Below, piece by piece: positions 27,745-35,653 of a stretch of DNA of 64,000 bases (positions are counted from its first letter, which is position 1; every line of letters starts with the position of its first letter). A program made the translations under genes and the position numbers. The notes under the pieces are model-generated. The model saw only the letters and a list, made by a program, of their open reading frames with translations, was not told where the DNA came from and searched no databases. The DNA lies in contig NZ_FORH01000005.1 of assembly GCF_900113955.1 (NCBI RefSeq), positions 186,001 through 250,000 on the forward strand, given 5' to 3'. This stretch comes from Celeribacter neptunius (GTDB lineage: Bacteria > Pseudomonadota > Alphaproteobacteria > Rhodobacterales > Rhodobacteraceae).

Positions 27745-27936
27745 TTAGTAGGAAACGACGGAGCGGGAAGCCAGGTCGTCAGAGATTTTCCCGCCGAGGG
27801 TTTTGACGCCACCGGAGACGGAGGTCAGAACGGCAATACCGAGGCCGACGACGGCTGCGGTGAGCACAACCCAGTCAACGGTCACGGCACCGTCTTCGTC
27901 GCGGGAGAATTTGTTAGCAAGTTTGAAAAATTTCAT
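27745..27936 (-). CDS. flp: Flp/Fap-type major pilin, copy 1
   Basis: A 63-aa prepilin with leader MKFFKLANKFSRDEDG, predicted cleavage before AVTVDW, one hydrophobic helix, and a short polar C-terminus ending SVVSY. GGAGGG lies upstream of the ATG. It is the promoter-proximal copy of a tandem pair 22 bases apart. The two copies are also almost identical at the DNA level, which points to recent duplication or gene conversion. Confidence 0.93.
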   Translation of the reverse strand: MKFFKLANKFSRDEDGAVTVDWVVLTAAVVGLGIAVLTSVSGGVKTLGGKISDDLASRSVVSY

Positions 27937-28394
27937 CAGAGGTCCCTCCAAGGAGATATATCGGTTCAGTTTCCACGTCTTGGCGGTCAGAGCGCGGCGT
28001 TTCCCTCACCGTGTATCGCCCTCTCGCGCTTTCGATGTGGCTATATGGCCTGTGAACTGGGGCAAGAGTTGGGCAGCATTGGTACGATTTTGGAAATGCA
28101 AAAATTTGAACGATATTGCCGGTTAACCGTTTGATTTTAAGTCTTAAAAAATTTTAACTATTTTTGGAGAAAATGCTTTTGATCGACTTAATCGGTTAAT
28201 ACTCAAAGTCGATTTATTCGAAAACGGATCAAGTGACTGGAAGAAAGCGGGTATTTTTGCGAAAATGGCGGCAATCGACACGGCAAAGCCGGTCACAAAA
28301 TGAGCTAAAGAGCAGCTTAACCATGTTTCTGATCCCTCCTGTCTCTCCCGTCCGGCCTGTTCCGGGGTGTCGCGCCCATGGCGCAGGGGTTGCG
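27937..28394. other. AT-rich divergent promoter region of flp and the transglycosylase gene
   Basis: There is no convincing gene. The middle part (28080-28240) is far more AT-rich than the surroundings and contains six TTAA tetramers between 28123 and 28199, a CGGTTAACCG palindrome at 28120-28129 and several T tracts. None of the TTAA pairs has the seven-base spacing of a full CtrA box. It is suitable for divergent promoters of the strongly expressed pilin genes and the plus-strand transglycosylase. Confidence 0.55.
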
Positions 28395-29234
28395 ATGCGC
28401 GTTTTGGCTTTGGCGCTCTGCCTGAGCTTTTCCCTGGGGCCTGCGGGCGGCCTGCGGGCGGAGGAGCCGGCAGATCCGCGCCCCTGGCCCGAGGTGCGGA
28501 CGAAAAGAATCGGTGTGCCGGACGGCGGCGCGGGAGGTTTGATCGACATTCAGATCCGCTCGGCGCAGAAAACGGTGTCCGTCCCGCCGAAAGACGCGTC
28601 CGATGCGGACCCGCTGGCGGAGGCGGTATCGGTCGATTTGCTCGATTGGTACTGGGAGGCGGTGCCGCACGATCTGGCCGGCGCTGCGCCGAGCCGCTTT
28701 GCCGCTGCGCTCGCGGCGTTGGATCTGGAGCAGGGCAAATCCATTCCCCGCCCGACATTTCAGAACCTGACCGATATCGCCAACCATTACGGCACGGCGA
28801 TCCTGTTGAATTCCGTCGGCACACAGGTCAGCCCGGCCTTGGCTCTGGCGGTGATCGCGGTGGAATCCTCGGGCGAGGCGACGGCTGAGAGCAAGGCCGG
28901 GGCACAGGGGCTGATGCAGCTCATTCCGGCCACCGCCGAGCGTTTCGGGGTCGATGCCACGGAGCCGGAGCAGAATATCAAAGGCGGCATCGCCTATCTC
29001 GACTGGCTGCTCAAACAGTTCAACGGCGATCTGGCGCTGGCCCTGGCCGGTTACAATGCCGGTGAAAACGCGGTGCGCAGCAATGACGGCCCGCCGCCCT
29101 ATGCCGAGACCCGCGCCTATGTGCCGAAAGTTCTGGCCGCCTGGCAGGTCGCCCGCGGGCTCTGCCTCACGCCGCCGGAACTCTATTATGACGGCTGTGT
29201 CTTTGCCACCAACGCGGTGCGGGCGGAGAAGTGA
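28395..29234 (+). CDS. Lytic transglycosylase (SLT domain)
   Basis: A 279-aa protein with a signal peptide (MRVLALALCLSFSLGPAGGL, cleavage near LRA-EEP) and a C-terminal SLT domain: catalytic Glu157 in AVESSGEATAESKAGAQG, then LMQLIPATAERFGV, NIKGGIAYLDWLL and ALAGYNAGENAV. It would cleave peptidoglycan in the periplasm. Its position divergent from the pilin genes suggests it opens the wall for the pilus machine, an inference. In-frame starts further upstream (28323, 28233) give no signal peptide at the true N-terminus. Confidence 0.88.
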   Translation: MRVLALALCLSFSLGPAGGLRAEEPADPRPWPEVRTKRIGVPDGGAGGLIDIQIRSAQKTVSVPPKDASDADPLAEAVSVDLLDWYWEAVPHDLAGAAPSRFAAALAALDLEQGKSIPRPTFQNLTDIANHYGTAILLNSVGTQVSPALALAVIAVESSGEATAESKAGAQGLMQLIPATAERFGVDATEPEQNIKGGIAYLDWLLKQFNGDLALALAGYNAGENAVRSNDGPPPYAETRAYVPKVLAAWQVARGLCLTPPELYYDGCVFATNAVRAEK

Positions 29235-29267
29235 GGACTTGAGGCGGCTTGACGGACCTCGCGGCCT

Positions 29268-29455
29268 TTGGAACAAACCACTCTCGGGCGCAGAACAAGG
29301 CGAAGCCGCCGCGCCTGCGCCTGCCTGTCCCCGCAGGCTGGCGCACTCTGATCATGCAAAGCCCCTCAGATCATGGAGGTCTTTTGCACCATAAACTGCG
29401 CAGTCCGGTCGTCAGAGCGCCAACCTACAGGCAGGCTTGTCACGGCTGAAGCTGA
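29268..29455 (+). repeat. Dispersed intergenic repeat, copy A (with conserved hairpin 29316-29345)
   Basis: About 190 bases that align, almost without net insertion or deletion, to 50766-50960. Shared blocks include an identical 20-mer at 29306-29325, AATCATGGA/GATCATGGA, CCATAAA, and GGCAGGCT(T/G)GTCAC. A 30-nt hairpin (TGCGCC, GCCTG, loop, CAGGC, GGCGCA) lies inside. It sits in the convergent gap between the transglycosylase and the short-chain reductase. No reading frame is conserved between the copies. Confidence 0.72.
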
Positions 29456-29499
29456 AGGGGCAATGCCGACATGGCTCAAAGTCGCCGTCGCCAATCACC

Positions 29500-30237
29500 T
29501 CAGATCGACATTTTCTTGAAGATGAACTCCGGGATATGCCGGATGATCAGCATGATGTAGCGCCAGAAGAAGGGTGTGTAGATCACGTTTCGCTTCTTCG
29601 CCACGGCGCGCATGATGTCTTTCGCCACGGCATCCGGTGTGGCGACGAGGAACATGCCCTCGATCCCCCAGGTCATCGCTGTGTCGACAAACCCCGGTTT
29701 CACGGTGACCACATGGCCGCCCGCGCGGGTGAGCCGGTTGCGCAGTCCGGAGAGATAGGTGGCAAAGCCGGCCTTCGCAGATCCGTAGACGTAATTGCCG
29801 ATGCGACCGCGATCCCCGGCGACCGAGGTGACGCCCACGACGGTGCCGCGGGCGCGGCTCTCGATATGCGGGGCCAGCAGGGTGAGGAAGGTGGCCGGGC
29901 CGATATAGCTGTCCTGCACCACCCCGTCGAGGAGCGCCGGGTCGGCGTCGATCTCCGCCTGGTCCGGCATGGAGCCGACGAAAACCGCACAGTTGATTTC
30001 GCCCTCCTCAGAGGCCGCCTTGTCGATGATCGGCGCGAATGTGGCGTGGTCGCGGGCATCGAAGCGCAGCGCTTCGGCACTCGCCGCCCCGCGCGCGAGA
30101 CAATCGACGGCGGAGGCCGCAAGATCGTCCATGTCGCGGCCACAGAGCAGCAGTCTTGCGCCGTCTTTCGCCAACCGGCGTGCCATGGCGCGGGCCATGG
30201 ACGAGGTGGCGCCGAGAATGATCCATGTCTGTGTCAT
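29500..30237 (-). CDS. Short-chain dehydrogenase/reductase, DprE2-like
   Basis: A 245-aa SDR with the coenzyme site at the N-terminus (WIILGATSSMARAMARRLAK, a relaxed TGxxxGxG), a Ser in VTSVAG and the catalytic YxxxK (YGSAK). A hydrophobic basic C-terminal tail (YIMLIIRHIPEFIFKKMSI) could be a membrane contact. It begins two bases past the stop of the FAD oxidase gene. That pairing is the one seen for decaprenylphosphoryl-ribose epimerisation (DprE1 oxidises, DprE2 reduces). The ATG at 30237 starts the Rossmann fold; longer frames overlap the oxidase gene. Confidence 0.82.
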   Translation of the reverse strand: MTQTWIILGATSSMARAMARRLAKDGARLLLCGRDMDDLAASAVDCLARGAASAEALRFDARDHATFAPIIDKAASEEGEINCAVFVGSMPDQAEIDADPALLDGVVQDSYIGPATFLTLLAPHIESRARGTVVGVTSVAGDRGRIGNYVYGSAKAGFATYLSGLRNRLTRAGGHVVTVKPGFVDTAMTWGIEGMFLVATPDAVAKDIMRAVAKKRNVIYTPFFWRYIMLIIRHIPEFIFKKMSI

Positions 30238-30238
30238 C

Positions 30239-31576
30239 TCAGGCTCCCGTCTCGTCTTGTGCCATATGCGCGATGTCGCGCAGCTCGAGCCGGCGCACCA
30301 GATCGGTCTCAAACAGGTTTCCGGGATCGGCCTTGGCCGCGGCTTTGACCCAGTCCCCTTGCTCCGGATACATGCCTTTGACCTGCGCCGCCTCGGCCAC
30401 ACCATCCTTGGCGAAATAGATCCGGCCGCCGGCGTCATGGGTCATGTCGGTGAGGTCCGAAATCAGCTCTGTTGCGCCGTCGCGATTGGGAAAGTCCACG
30501 GCCAGCGTGTAACCCGCCATCGGGAAGGACATGTAGCCGCCGCGCGCCGCGCCCATCTTTTTCAACACCGCCAGAGGCGAGGCGAGATGCGAGGCGCCGA
30601 TCCGCTCCAGCATGGTGCGCAACATGTCGACGCGCTCGGGCGGGATCACGCATTGGAACTGGTTGAAACCGCGCTTGCCGTAGAGCCGGTTCCAGTCATG
30701 GATGGCATCGAGTGGGAAGAGCACATCCCAGATCGGTTTGACAGAGGTCTTTCCGCGTGCCGGGATGCGGCGGTAATAGGCTTCGTTGAAGAGCCGCACG
30801 ATCGGAGCGGAGAGCGCCCAGCCCGGGGCATTCAGCGGCACGGCGCGGCTGTGTTCCTTGCCGGCATCTCGCCCCGCGACCAGTTCGCTTTCCTCGAAAA
30901 TCCCACGGCCGAGCCTGTCGCCGGTGGCCGTGGCGTCGATCCAGCCGACCGCATAGGGCGCGTCGCTGTCGTCGAAGGCCTTGAGAAAGGCATCAAGGTT
31001 TGCAATGCGGGTTTCCCTGAGTTTCATCAGTTCACCGGGGCAGGGCATCAGTTGCAATTTCGCCTTGGCGATCACGCCGGTCTGCCCGAGGCCGCCGATT
31101 GTCGCCTGCCAGATCGTCCCGCTCTCGGGTGTGATGATCTCGACTCTATTGCCCTGCAACAGGGTGATCTCGGTCACATGCTGGCCGAAAGTGCCCTCTG
31201 TATGGTGGTTCTTGCCATGCACGTCATTGGCGATCGAACCGCCGACCGTGGCAAATCCGGTGCCGGGCATCACCGCGGGCAGCCAGCCGTGCTTGGCAAA
31301 GCTGCGCGCGAGCGCGCCGACCGGCATCCCGGCCTCGACCTCGACCACGCCGGTCTCGGCGTCAAAAGACAGCACCCGGTCGAGCCGGGACATATCATAG
31401 GCCGTGCCGCCATCGTTCAAGGCCACATCGCCGTAGGAGCGGCGAAGCCCGAAGGCGGGGGCAGGGGTCGTGGCCACATCGCGGCTCAGCGCCGACTGGC
31501 GTTCCGGGCGGGCGACCTTGCCACTGGCGCTGCGGGCGCGCCCCCAGCCGGCATAGGTGAGATTATTCCAGGCCAT
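30239..31576 (-). CDS. FAD-dependent oxidase, DprE1-like (VAO family)
   Basis: A 445-aa protein with the VAO FAD-binding domain: GLRRSYGDVALNDGG, then PGTGFATVGGSIANDVHGKN and HHTEGTFGQHV, which closely mirror the flavin-binding segments of mycobacterial DprE1. The C-terminal part contains YMSFPMAGYTLAVDFP, RIYFAKDG and a YPEQGDW motif. The Lys of the active site is kept (AKDG), whereas the Cys targeted by benzothiazinones in mycobacteria is Ala here (TLAVDFP). It probably oxidises a polyprenyl-phosphate or activated sugar at C2; the substrate is unknown. Confidence 0.83.
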   Translation of the reverse strand: MAWNNLTYAGWGRARSASGKVARPERQSALSRDVATTPAPAFGLRRSYGDVALNDGGTAYDMSRLDRVLSFDAETGVVEVEAGMPVGALARSFAKHGWLPAVMPGTGFATVGGSIANDVHGKNHHTEGTFGQHVTEITLLQGNRVEIITPESGTIWQATIGGLGQTGVIAKAKLQLMPCPGELMKLRETRIANLDAFLKAFDDSDAPYAVGWIDATATGDRLGRGIFEESELVAGRDAGKEHSRAVPLNAPGWALSAPIVRLFNEAYYRRIPARGKTSVKPIWDVLFPLDAIHDWNRLYGKRGFNQFQCVIPPERVDMLRTMLERIGASHLASPLAVLKKMGAARGGYMSFPMAGYTLAVDFPNRDGATELISDLTDMTHDAGGRIYFAKDGVAEAAQVKGMYPEQGDWVKAAAKADPGNLFETDLVRRLELRDIAHMAQDETGA

Positions 31577-31750
31577 CGCAAAGGTCCTGTCTGCTGTTCT
31601 CAGTTTGAAACGGCACGGTGATCATTCTCTCTGACGTCTCATGACTCGATCTGTTCGCCGTAAGGGTTAAAAAACAATTTGGGCAAGAATATGATGCTGT
31701 TTCGGTTTTCGAGACAATTGGCACCAAAAGCGGAAGGTCAGATCCGGACG

Positions 31751-31781
31751 AAAAAACGCGGCCCCGATGGGAGCCGCGTTT
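31751..31781 (-). terminator. Terminator of the scoA-GSCFA-scoB unit
   Basis: Minus-strand stem AAACGCGGC / GCCGCGTTT with a ten-base loop followed by T3 more, about 25 bases after the scoB stop. Confidence 0.88.
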
Positions 31782-31805
31782 CGGTTTGATCGGTTTGGGT
31801 CAGGC

Positions 31806-32435
31806 TCAGCCCACAATCGTCGCCTCGGTGGCGGCGCGGAGCTCGTTTTCGGTGACGCCATCGGCCAGTTCGACGATCTTCAAACCGCCCTCGACCACAT
31901 CGAGCACACCGAGGTTGGTGATCACCCGATCCACCACGCCCTGACCGGTCAACGGCAGGGTGCATTCGTGCAAAAGCTTCGAGTCTCCGTGCTTGTTGGT
32001 GTGATCCATCACCACCACCACACGGCCGACGCCGGCGACGAGATCCATCGCGCCGCCCATGCCCTTGACGAGCTTGCCGGGGATCATCCAGTTCGCCAGA
32101 TCGCCCTTCTCATCGACTTCCATCGCGCCAAGGATCGCCATGGCGATCTTGCCGCCGCGGATCATGCCAAAGCTGAAGGAACTGTCGAAATAGGCCGTGT
32201 TGGGCAATTCGGTGATGGTCTGTTTGCCGGCGTTGATGAGATCCGCATCCTCGTCGCCCTCATAGGGAAACGGGCCCATGCCGAGCATGCCGTTCTCCGA
32301 TTGCAGCGTCACGGTGACGCCTTCGGGAATGAAATTCGGCACCAAGGTCGGGATGCCGATCCCGAGGTTCACATAGGTGCCGTCTTCAAGTTCCTGGGCG
32401 GCGCGTGCCGCCATCTGATTGCGATCCCAAGCCAT
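31806..32435 (-). CDS. scoB: 3-oxoacid CoA-transferase subunit B
   Basis: A 209-aa subunit beginning [20 protein letters not shown], typical of ScoB/AtoA. It carries the [15 protein letters not shown] block and the catalytic-Glu motif [10 protein letters not shown]. With subunit A it transfers CoA from succinyl-CoA to acetoacetate in ketone-body and polyhydroxybutyrate-related metabolism. GGAGGAAGAT precedes the chosen ATG; an upstream in-frame start is possible. It is separated from scoA by a GSCFA gene, which is unusual. Confidence 0.92.
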   Translation of the reverse strand: MAWDRNQMAARAAQELEDGTYVNLGIGIPTLVPNFIPEGVTVTLQSENGMLGMGPFPYEGDEDADLINAGKQTITELPNTAYFDSSFSFGMIRGGKIAMAILGAMEVDEKGDLANWMIPGKLVKGMGGAMDLVAGVGRVVVVMDHTNKHGDSKLLHECTLPLTGQGVVDRVITNLGVLDVVEGGLKIVELADGVTENELRAATEATIVG

Positions 32436-32499
32436 ATCTTCCTCCGTTTTTCTCGAGGCCTCCGCGCATATGCGGGGCGCGGCCTCGATCATCTCCAAA

Positions 32500-33492
32500 T
32501 CAATGTGTCATCCGGGCCGCAGGATCTGCAGCCTCGGTGGTGTCTGTCTCATGCGCTGCGAAGAACATCCGCATCGCGGCGGCCACGCCCTCCTCGGTGA
32601 CCGAGCGCAGGTTGGCCTTGTAATAACGGCCCTTGGCGGCCGGGTTGGTGATCACCTCGAACGAGGGGACATAATCCACATCCTCGAACCGCTGGGCCAT
32701 CTCGCCCGCAGCGCCCCTGAGCACCGCCTTGGAATAGGCCGCGGCGGGAAGCACATGTCCTCCGGTCGCGGTCGCCGTGAGCGGCACCGGCGAGACGGTC
32801 AGCACCATCTTGATCCCCGGTGCGCAGGCGGTGACATGATCGCGCAGCGCGATCAGATCGTCGCGGACCTCCGGCAGGGTGAAATTGCGGAACATGTATA
32901 TGTCCGGATCATAGGTCCCAGCCAAAGTCCCGGGCGCGGTCGGGTAGACCGTGCCGCTGTCACGATGTTGCCAGCATTCGGTCAGCCCGAGGGTGAAGAC
33001 CAGAACCTCCGCCTGGCCAATCGCCTCACGCACCGCCCGCAAATGCGAGTTGCGTGCCTCCATGACCGCCTCGGCACTTTCGAATCCCGTCGGTTCGATA
33101 TTGGGCCGCTGCGCATCAAAGAACCGCCCGTCGCGCTGCCAGACCGGCTCGGCGGGTGTCACCTCTCCCGCGGCTTCGCGCAGGAGCTGCAACATCTGCC
33201 GCACCGTGTAGACATTGCCGTAACGCGCCGAATAGAGCCCGTAGCCATGTCTGGCCCGATCCTCCATCGCCATCTCTGCGGGCGCGGGTTCCGTATCGAC
33301 CACCGCCCAGTCGCGCGCCGCGAGATTGCGATGCACATGCTGGGCGAAACAGCTGCCCGCCGTCATGATCCGCATGTCCGGCGTGACCGGAAATTTCGGG
33401 ACATACAACGTCTCGATCGCTGCCGGATCCTGTTCGGCAACGCCGCTGCGCCAGAAGGCGGAGCTTGGCAGGTGATCGTAGGGCGAGCCCAA
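32500..33492 (-). CDS. GSCFA-domain protein
   Basis: A 330-aa protein. The family-defining motif is seen at about residues 45-53 ([14 protein letters not shown]), followed by [13 protein letters not shown] and SPVPLTAT, which fit an SGNH/GSCFA hydrolase-like fold. Its biochemical role is unknown; the family is often near polysaccharide or cell-surface genes. A TTG start gives the expected [17 protein letters not shown] beginning, but no clear ribosome-binding site is seen. It sits 14 bases after scoA and 64 before scoB, inside what is normally a two-gene operon. Confidence 0.82.
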   Translation of the reverse strand: MGSPYDHLPSSAFWRSGVAEQDPAAIETLYVPKFPVTPDMRIMTAGSCFAQHVHRNLAARDWAVVDTEPAPAEMAMEDRARHGYGLYSARYGNVYTVRQMLQLLREAAGEVTPAEPVWQRDGRFFDAQRPNIEPTGFESAEAVMEARNSHLRAVREAIGQAEVLVFTLGLTECWQHRDSGTVYPTAPGTLAGTYDPDIYMFRNFTLPEVRDDLIALRDHVTACAPGIKMVLTVSPVPLTATATGGHVLPAAAYSKAVLRGAAGEMAQRFEDVDYVPSFEVITNPAAKGRYYKANLRSVTEEGVAAAMRMFFAAHETDTTEAADPAARMTH

Positions 33493-33506
33493 TGCGCGAG
33501 GGCGCT

Positions 33507-34211
33507 TTACGCGGCCGGGCGCGGGCGCGTGGTCCGCTGCTCGATGCGCTTTTCGTGCTCACCCTGGATCACACGGTGCACATAGACGCCGGGCAGATGG
33601 ATGCAATCCGGGTCGAGCGAACCGGTGGGCACGATTTCCTCGACCTCCATGATGCAGATCTTGCCGCACATCGCCGCCGGCGGGTTGAAGTTGCGCGCGG
33701 TCTTGCGGAACACCGCATTGCCGGTCGCATCGGCTTTCCAGGCCTTTACGATGGAGATATCGGCAAAGATGCCTTCCTCCATGATATAGGTCTCGCCGTT
33801 GAAGTCCTTGTGGTCCTTGCCCTCGGCGATCACCGTGCCGACGCCGGTCTTGGTGTAGAAGCCGGGGATGCCGGCACCACCGGCACGCATGCGCTCGGCC
33901 AGCGTGCCCTGCGGGTTGAATTCAAGCTCCAGCTCGCCCGAGAGATACTGCCGCATGAATTCGGCATTCTCGCCCACGTAGGACGACATCATTTTCCTGA
34001 TCTGGCGGGTTTCCAGCAGCTTGCCGAGACCGAACCCGTCGACGCCGGCATTGTTGGATGCCACCGTCAGATCCTTGACGCCGCTCTCGACAATGGCGTC
34101 GATCAACAGCTCGGGGATGCCGCACAGGCCAAAACCGCCCGCCGCGATCAGCATGCCGTCCTCGAGCAACCCGTCGAGCGCCTCCTTGGCCGATCCGTAT
34201 ACTTTCTTCAT
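33507..34211 (-). CDS. scoA: 3-oxoacid CoA-transferase subunit A
   Basis: A 234-aa subunit with the ScoA start MKKVYGSAKEALDGLLEDGM, the glycine loop AAGGFGLCGIPELLI, and SNNAGVDGFGLGKLL. It pairs with ScoB as the heteromeric succinyl-CoA:3-ketoacid CoA-transferase. GGAGGAGTGAT is correctly placed before the ATG. Its promoter region holds a perfect 17-nt palindrome about 95 bases upstream. Confidence 0.93.
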   Translation of the reverse strand: MKKVYGSAKEALDGLLEDGMLIAAGGFGLCGIPELLIDAIVESGVKDLTVASNNAGVDGFGLGKLLETRQIRKMMSSYVGENAEFMRQYLSGELELEFNPQGTLAERMRAGGAGIPGFYTKTGVGTVIAEGKDHKDFNGETYIMEEGIFADISIVKAWKADATGNAVFRKTARNFNPPAAMCGKICIMEVEEIVPTGSLDPDCIHLPGVYVHRVIQGEHEKRIEQRTTRPRPAA

Positions 34212-34556
34212 ATCACTCCTCCGCGAATTCTTTGGCACGATTAACCGGGAACAGCCGGTGGCTGTCAACGGAATGCTGCGGTGCAACGAAACCTGTTCGC
34301 ATTGCGCACAATATGTGCGCCTGGTGCCGGCGCCGGGGCGAACTCTGACGGGCAATCGGGCCGGCATTCGGGGGTCGCAAACTGCAACACGCGGTTTCAA
34401 CGCGGGATTGCGCCCAATTTTCTCGAAAAAGGCCTTACCACTTTGGATGGATTGGGGCCGTTTCATCCAAATGGGAATGTTTTGTTAAGATTTGGCAACC
34501 CAGGTTACCGGCATCTGACGCACATCTGCGAAACGCAATGCCCAAGGAGCCAAGAC
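34212..34556. other. Divergent promoter region, scoA and the Asp-rich protein gene
   Basis: There is no credible gene. It holds a palindrome near the scoA side and an AT-richer segment (34425-34500, including TTTTGTTAAGA) near the Asp-rich gene. An apparent in-frame extension of the Asp-rich protein through this region lacks a plausible protein sequence. Confidence 0.5.
34304..34320. promoter_or_regulatory. Perfect 17-nt palindrome, candidate operator upstream of scoA
   Basis: GCGCACA-ATA-TGTGCGC, two perfect 7-nt arms around a 3-nt centre, about 95 bases before the scoA start. It has the size and symmetry of a site for a dimeric repressor (GntR, MarR or LacI type); the regulator is unknown. 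Confidence 0.5.
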
Positions 34557-35066
34557 ATGACATTCAAGACACTCAAAGCCGCGAGCCTGTTGGCCGTTCT
34601 GGCGCTGCCCGCCGCCGCAGAGGTCACCAAGGACGAGGTGATCGAGATGCTGGCCGGCGAAGGCTATCGTGAAATCCATATCCGTCGTTCGCTGCTCGGC
34701 AACACGATCATCGACGCCGAAGGCCCGCAGGGCGAACGCAGCATCGTTCTGGGCAAACGCGGTGACGTGCTCAGCGACCGCTATGAAGAGAATGACGATG
34801 AGGACGGGGATGGGGCCGAATACTCCGATGGCACGTCTTATGATGATGGCTATGATGACGACGAAAGCGATGACGACAGCTATGATGATCGTGACGATGA
34901 CAGGGATGATGATTCCTCCGATGACGACAGCAGCGACGACGACAGCAGCGACGACGACCGGGACGATGATCGGGACGATGACCGCGATGATGATCGGGAT
35001 GACGACAGCGGCGACGATGGTGATGACGGCGGCGATGATGATGGCGACGACGGCGACGATGACTGA
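34557..35066 (+). CDS. Secreted protein with PepSY-like head and poly-Asp tail
   Basis: A 169-aa protein: signal peptide (MTFKTLKAASLLAVLALPAA), a compact domain of about 55 residues resembling a PepSY/beta-barrel unit (TKDEVIEMLAGEGYREIHIR, then IDAEGPQGERSIVL), then from about residue 78 to the end an extreme Asp-rich tail built from DDDS, DDDR and DDGD repeats. AAGGAG stands seven bases before the ATG. The tail suggests cation (calcium) binding in the periplasm or outside. It lies 47 bases before a membrane-bound LuxR-type regulator gene, probably in one operon. Confidence 0.82.
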   Translation: MTFKTLKAASLLAVLALPAAAEVTKDEVIEMLAGEGYREIHIRRSLLGNTIIDAEGPQGERSIVLGKRGDVLSDRYEENDDEDGDGAEYSDGTSYDDGYDDDESDDDSYDDRDDDRDDDSSDDDSSDDDSSDDDRDDDRDDDRDDDRDDDSGDDGDDGGDDDGDDGDDD

Positions 35067-35113
35067 GCCGGTCGGTCACAACCTGTGAAGACCCTGCAAC
35101 GGAAGGAGAGCGC

Positions 35114-35653
35114 GTGACCCTGAGATATCTGATCCGTCTGGGGCTCGTGCTCTACCTCGTTTCCGCCCTCGTCTTCCTGCATGAGCTGATGCGGGAGATC
35201 TTCGGCATCGGTTTCTATCGATCGACCTGGATCGTGCATGAGATCACGGAGCTGGCGGTCCTCGTCGGTTTCGTGATCGGCGGTTTGTTCATCTGGCGCG
35301 GCCATCGTCTTGTGCAGGCGCGCAATGGCGAGGTCGAGCGGTTGCTGAGCGCGGCACGCGGCGAGTTCTCCGCGATGATCCAGACCCAGTTCGACCAATG
35401 GGGCCTCAGCGCGGCCGAGCGCGACATCGCGCTTCTGACCGCGAAAGGGCTCACCGTGGCCGAGATCGCCCAAGCGCGCTCCACCAGTCAGGGCACGGTG
35501 AAGTCGCAAAACAGCACGATCTACAAGAAAGCCGGGGTCAGCAACCGCACGCAACTCGTGGTGGCGCTGATTGATGAGTTGCTGATCTCGCCGGAGCCTG
35601 TGGAGCTTCCCGCGCCGGGAGCGGCTTCGAAGAAGAACCCGGAACCGGTTTGA
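35114..35653 (+). CDS. Membrane-anchored LuxR-type transcriptional regulator
   Basis: A 179-aa protein with a GTG start after AAGGAGAG. Two N-terminal membrane helices (about residues 5-25 and 44-64) are followed by a short linker and a LuxR/FixJ-type helix-turn-helix at about 96-155 (WGLSAAERDIALLTAKGLTV, then AEIAQARSTSQGTVKSQNST). There is no receiver or autoinducer domain. The arrangement suggests a membrane-tethered regulator that senses envelope state, possibly through the Asp-rich partner encoded just upstream; that link is inference. Confidence 0.85.
   Translation: MTLRYLIRLGLVLYLVSALVFLHELMREIFGIGFYRSTWIVHEITELAVLVGFVIGGLFIWRGHRLVQARNGEVERLLSAARGEFSAMIQTQFDQWGLSAAERDIALLTAKGLTVAEIAQARSTSQGTVKSQNSTIYKKAGVSNRTQLVVALIDELLISPEPVELPAPGAASKKNPEPV

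Noticed and set aside
28123-28199. Cluster of TTAA tetramers upstream of flp as CtrA sites
   Set aside because: None of the neighbouring pairs has the seven-base spacing (N10, N3, N6 and N4 are seen), so they may only reflect the AT-rich promoter.
34881-35064. Asp-rich repeat as a CRISPR or minisatellite array
   Set aside because: The repeats are in frame, follow GAT/GAC/AGC codons and lie inside a gene with signal peptide and ribosome-binding site; there are no unique spacers.
34771-35079. His-rich minus-strand frame opposite the Asp-rich gene
   Set aside because: GAT/GAC repeats read in reverse give ATC/GTC or, in another frame, His and Arg codons, so the His-rich product is an artefact of the repeat.
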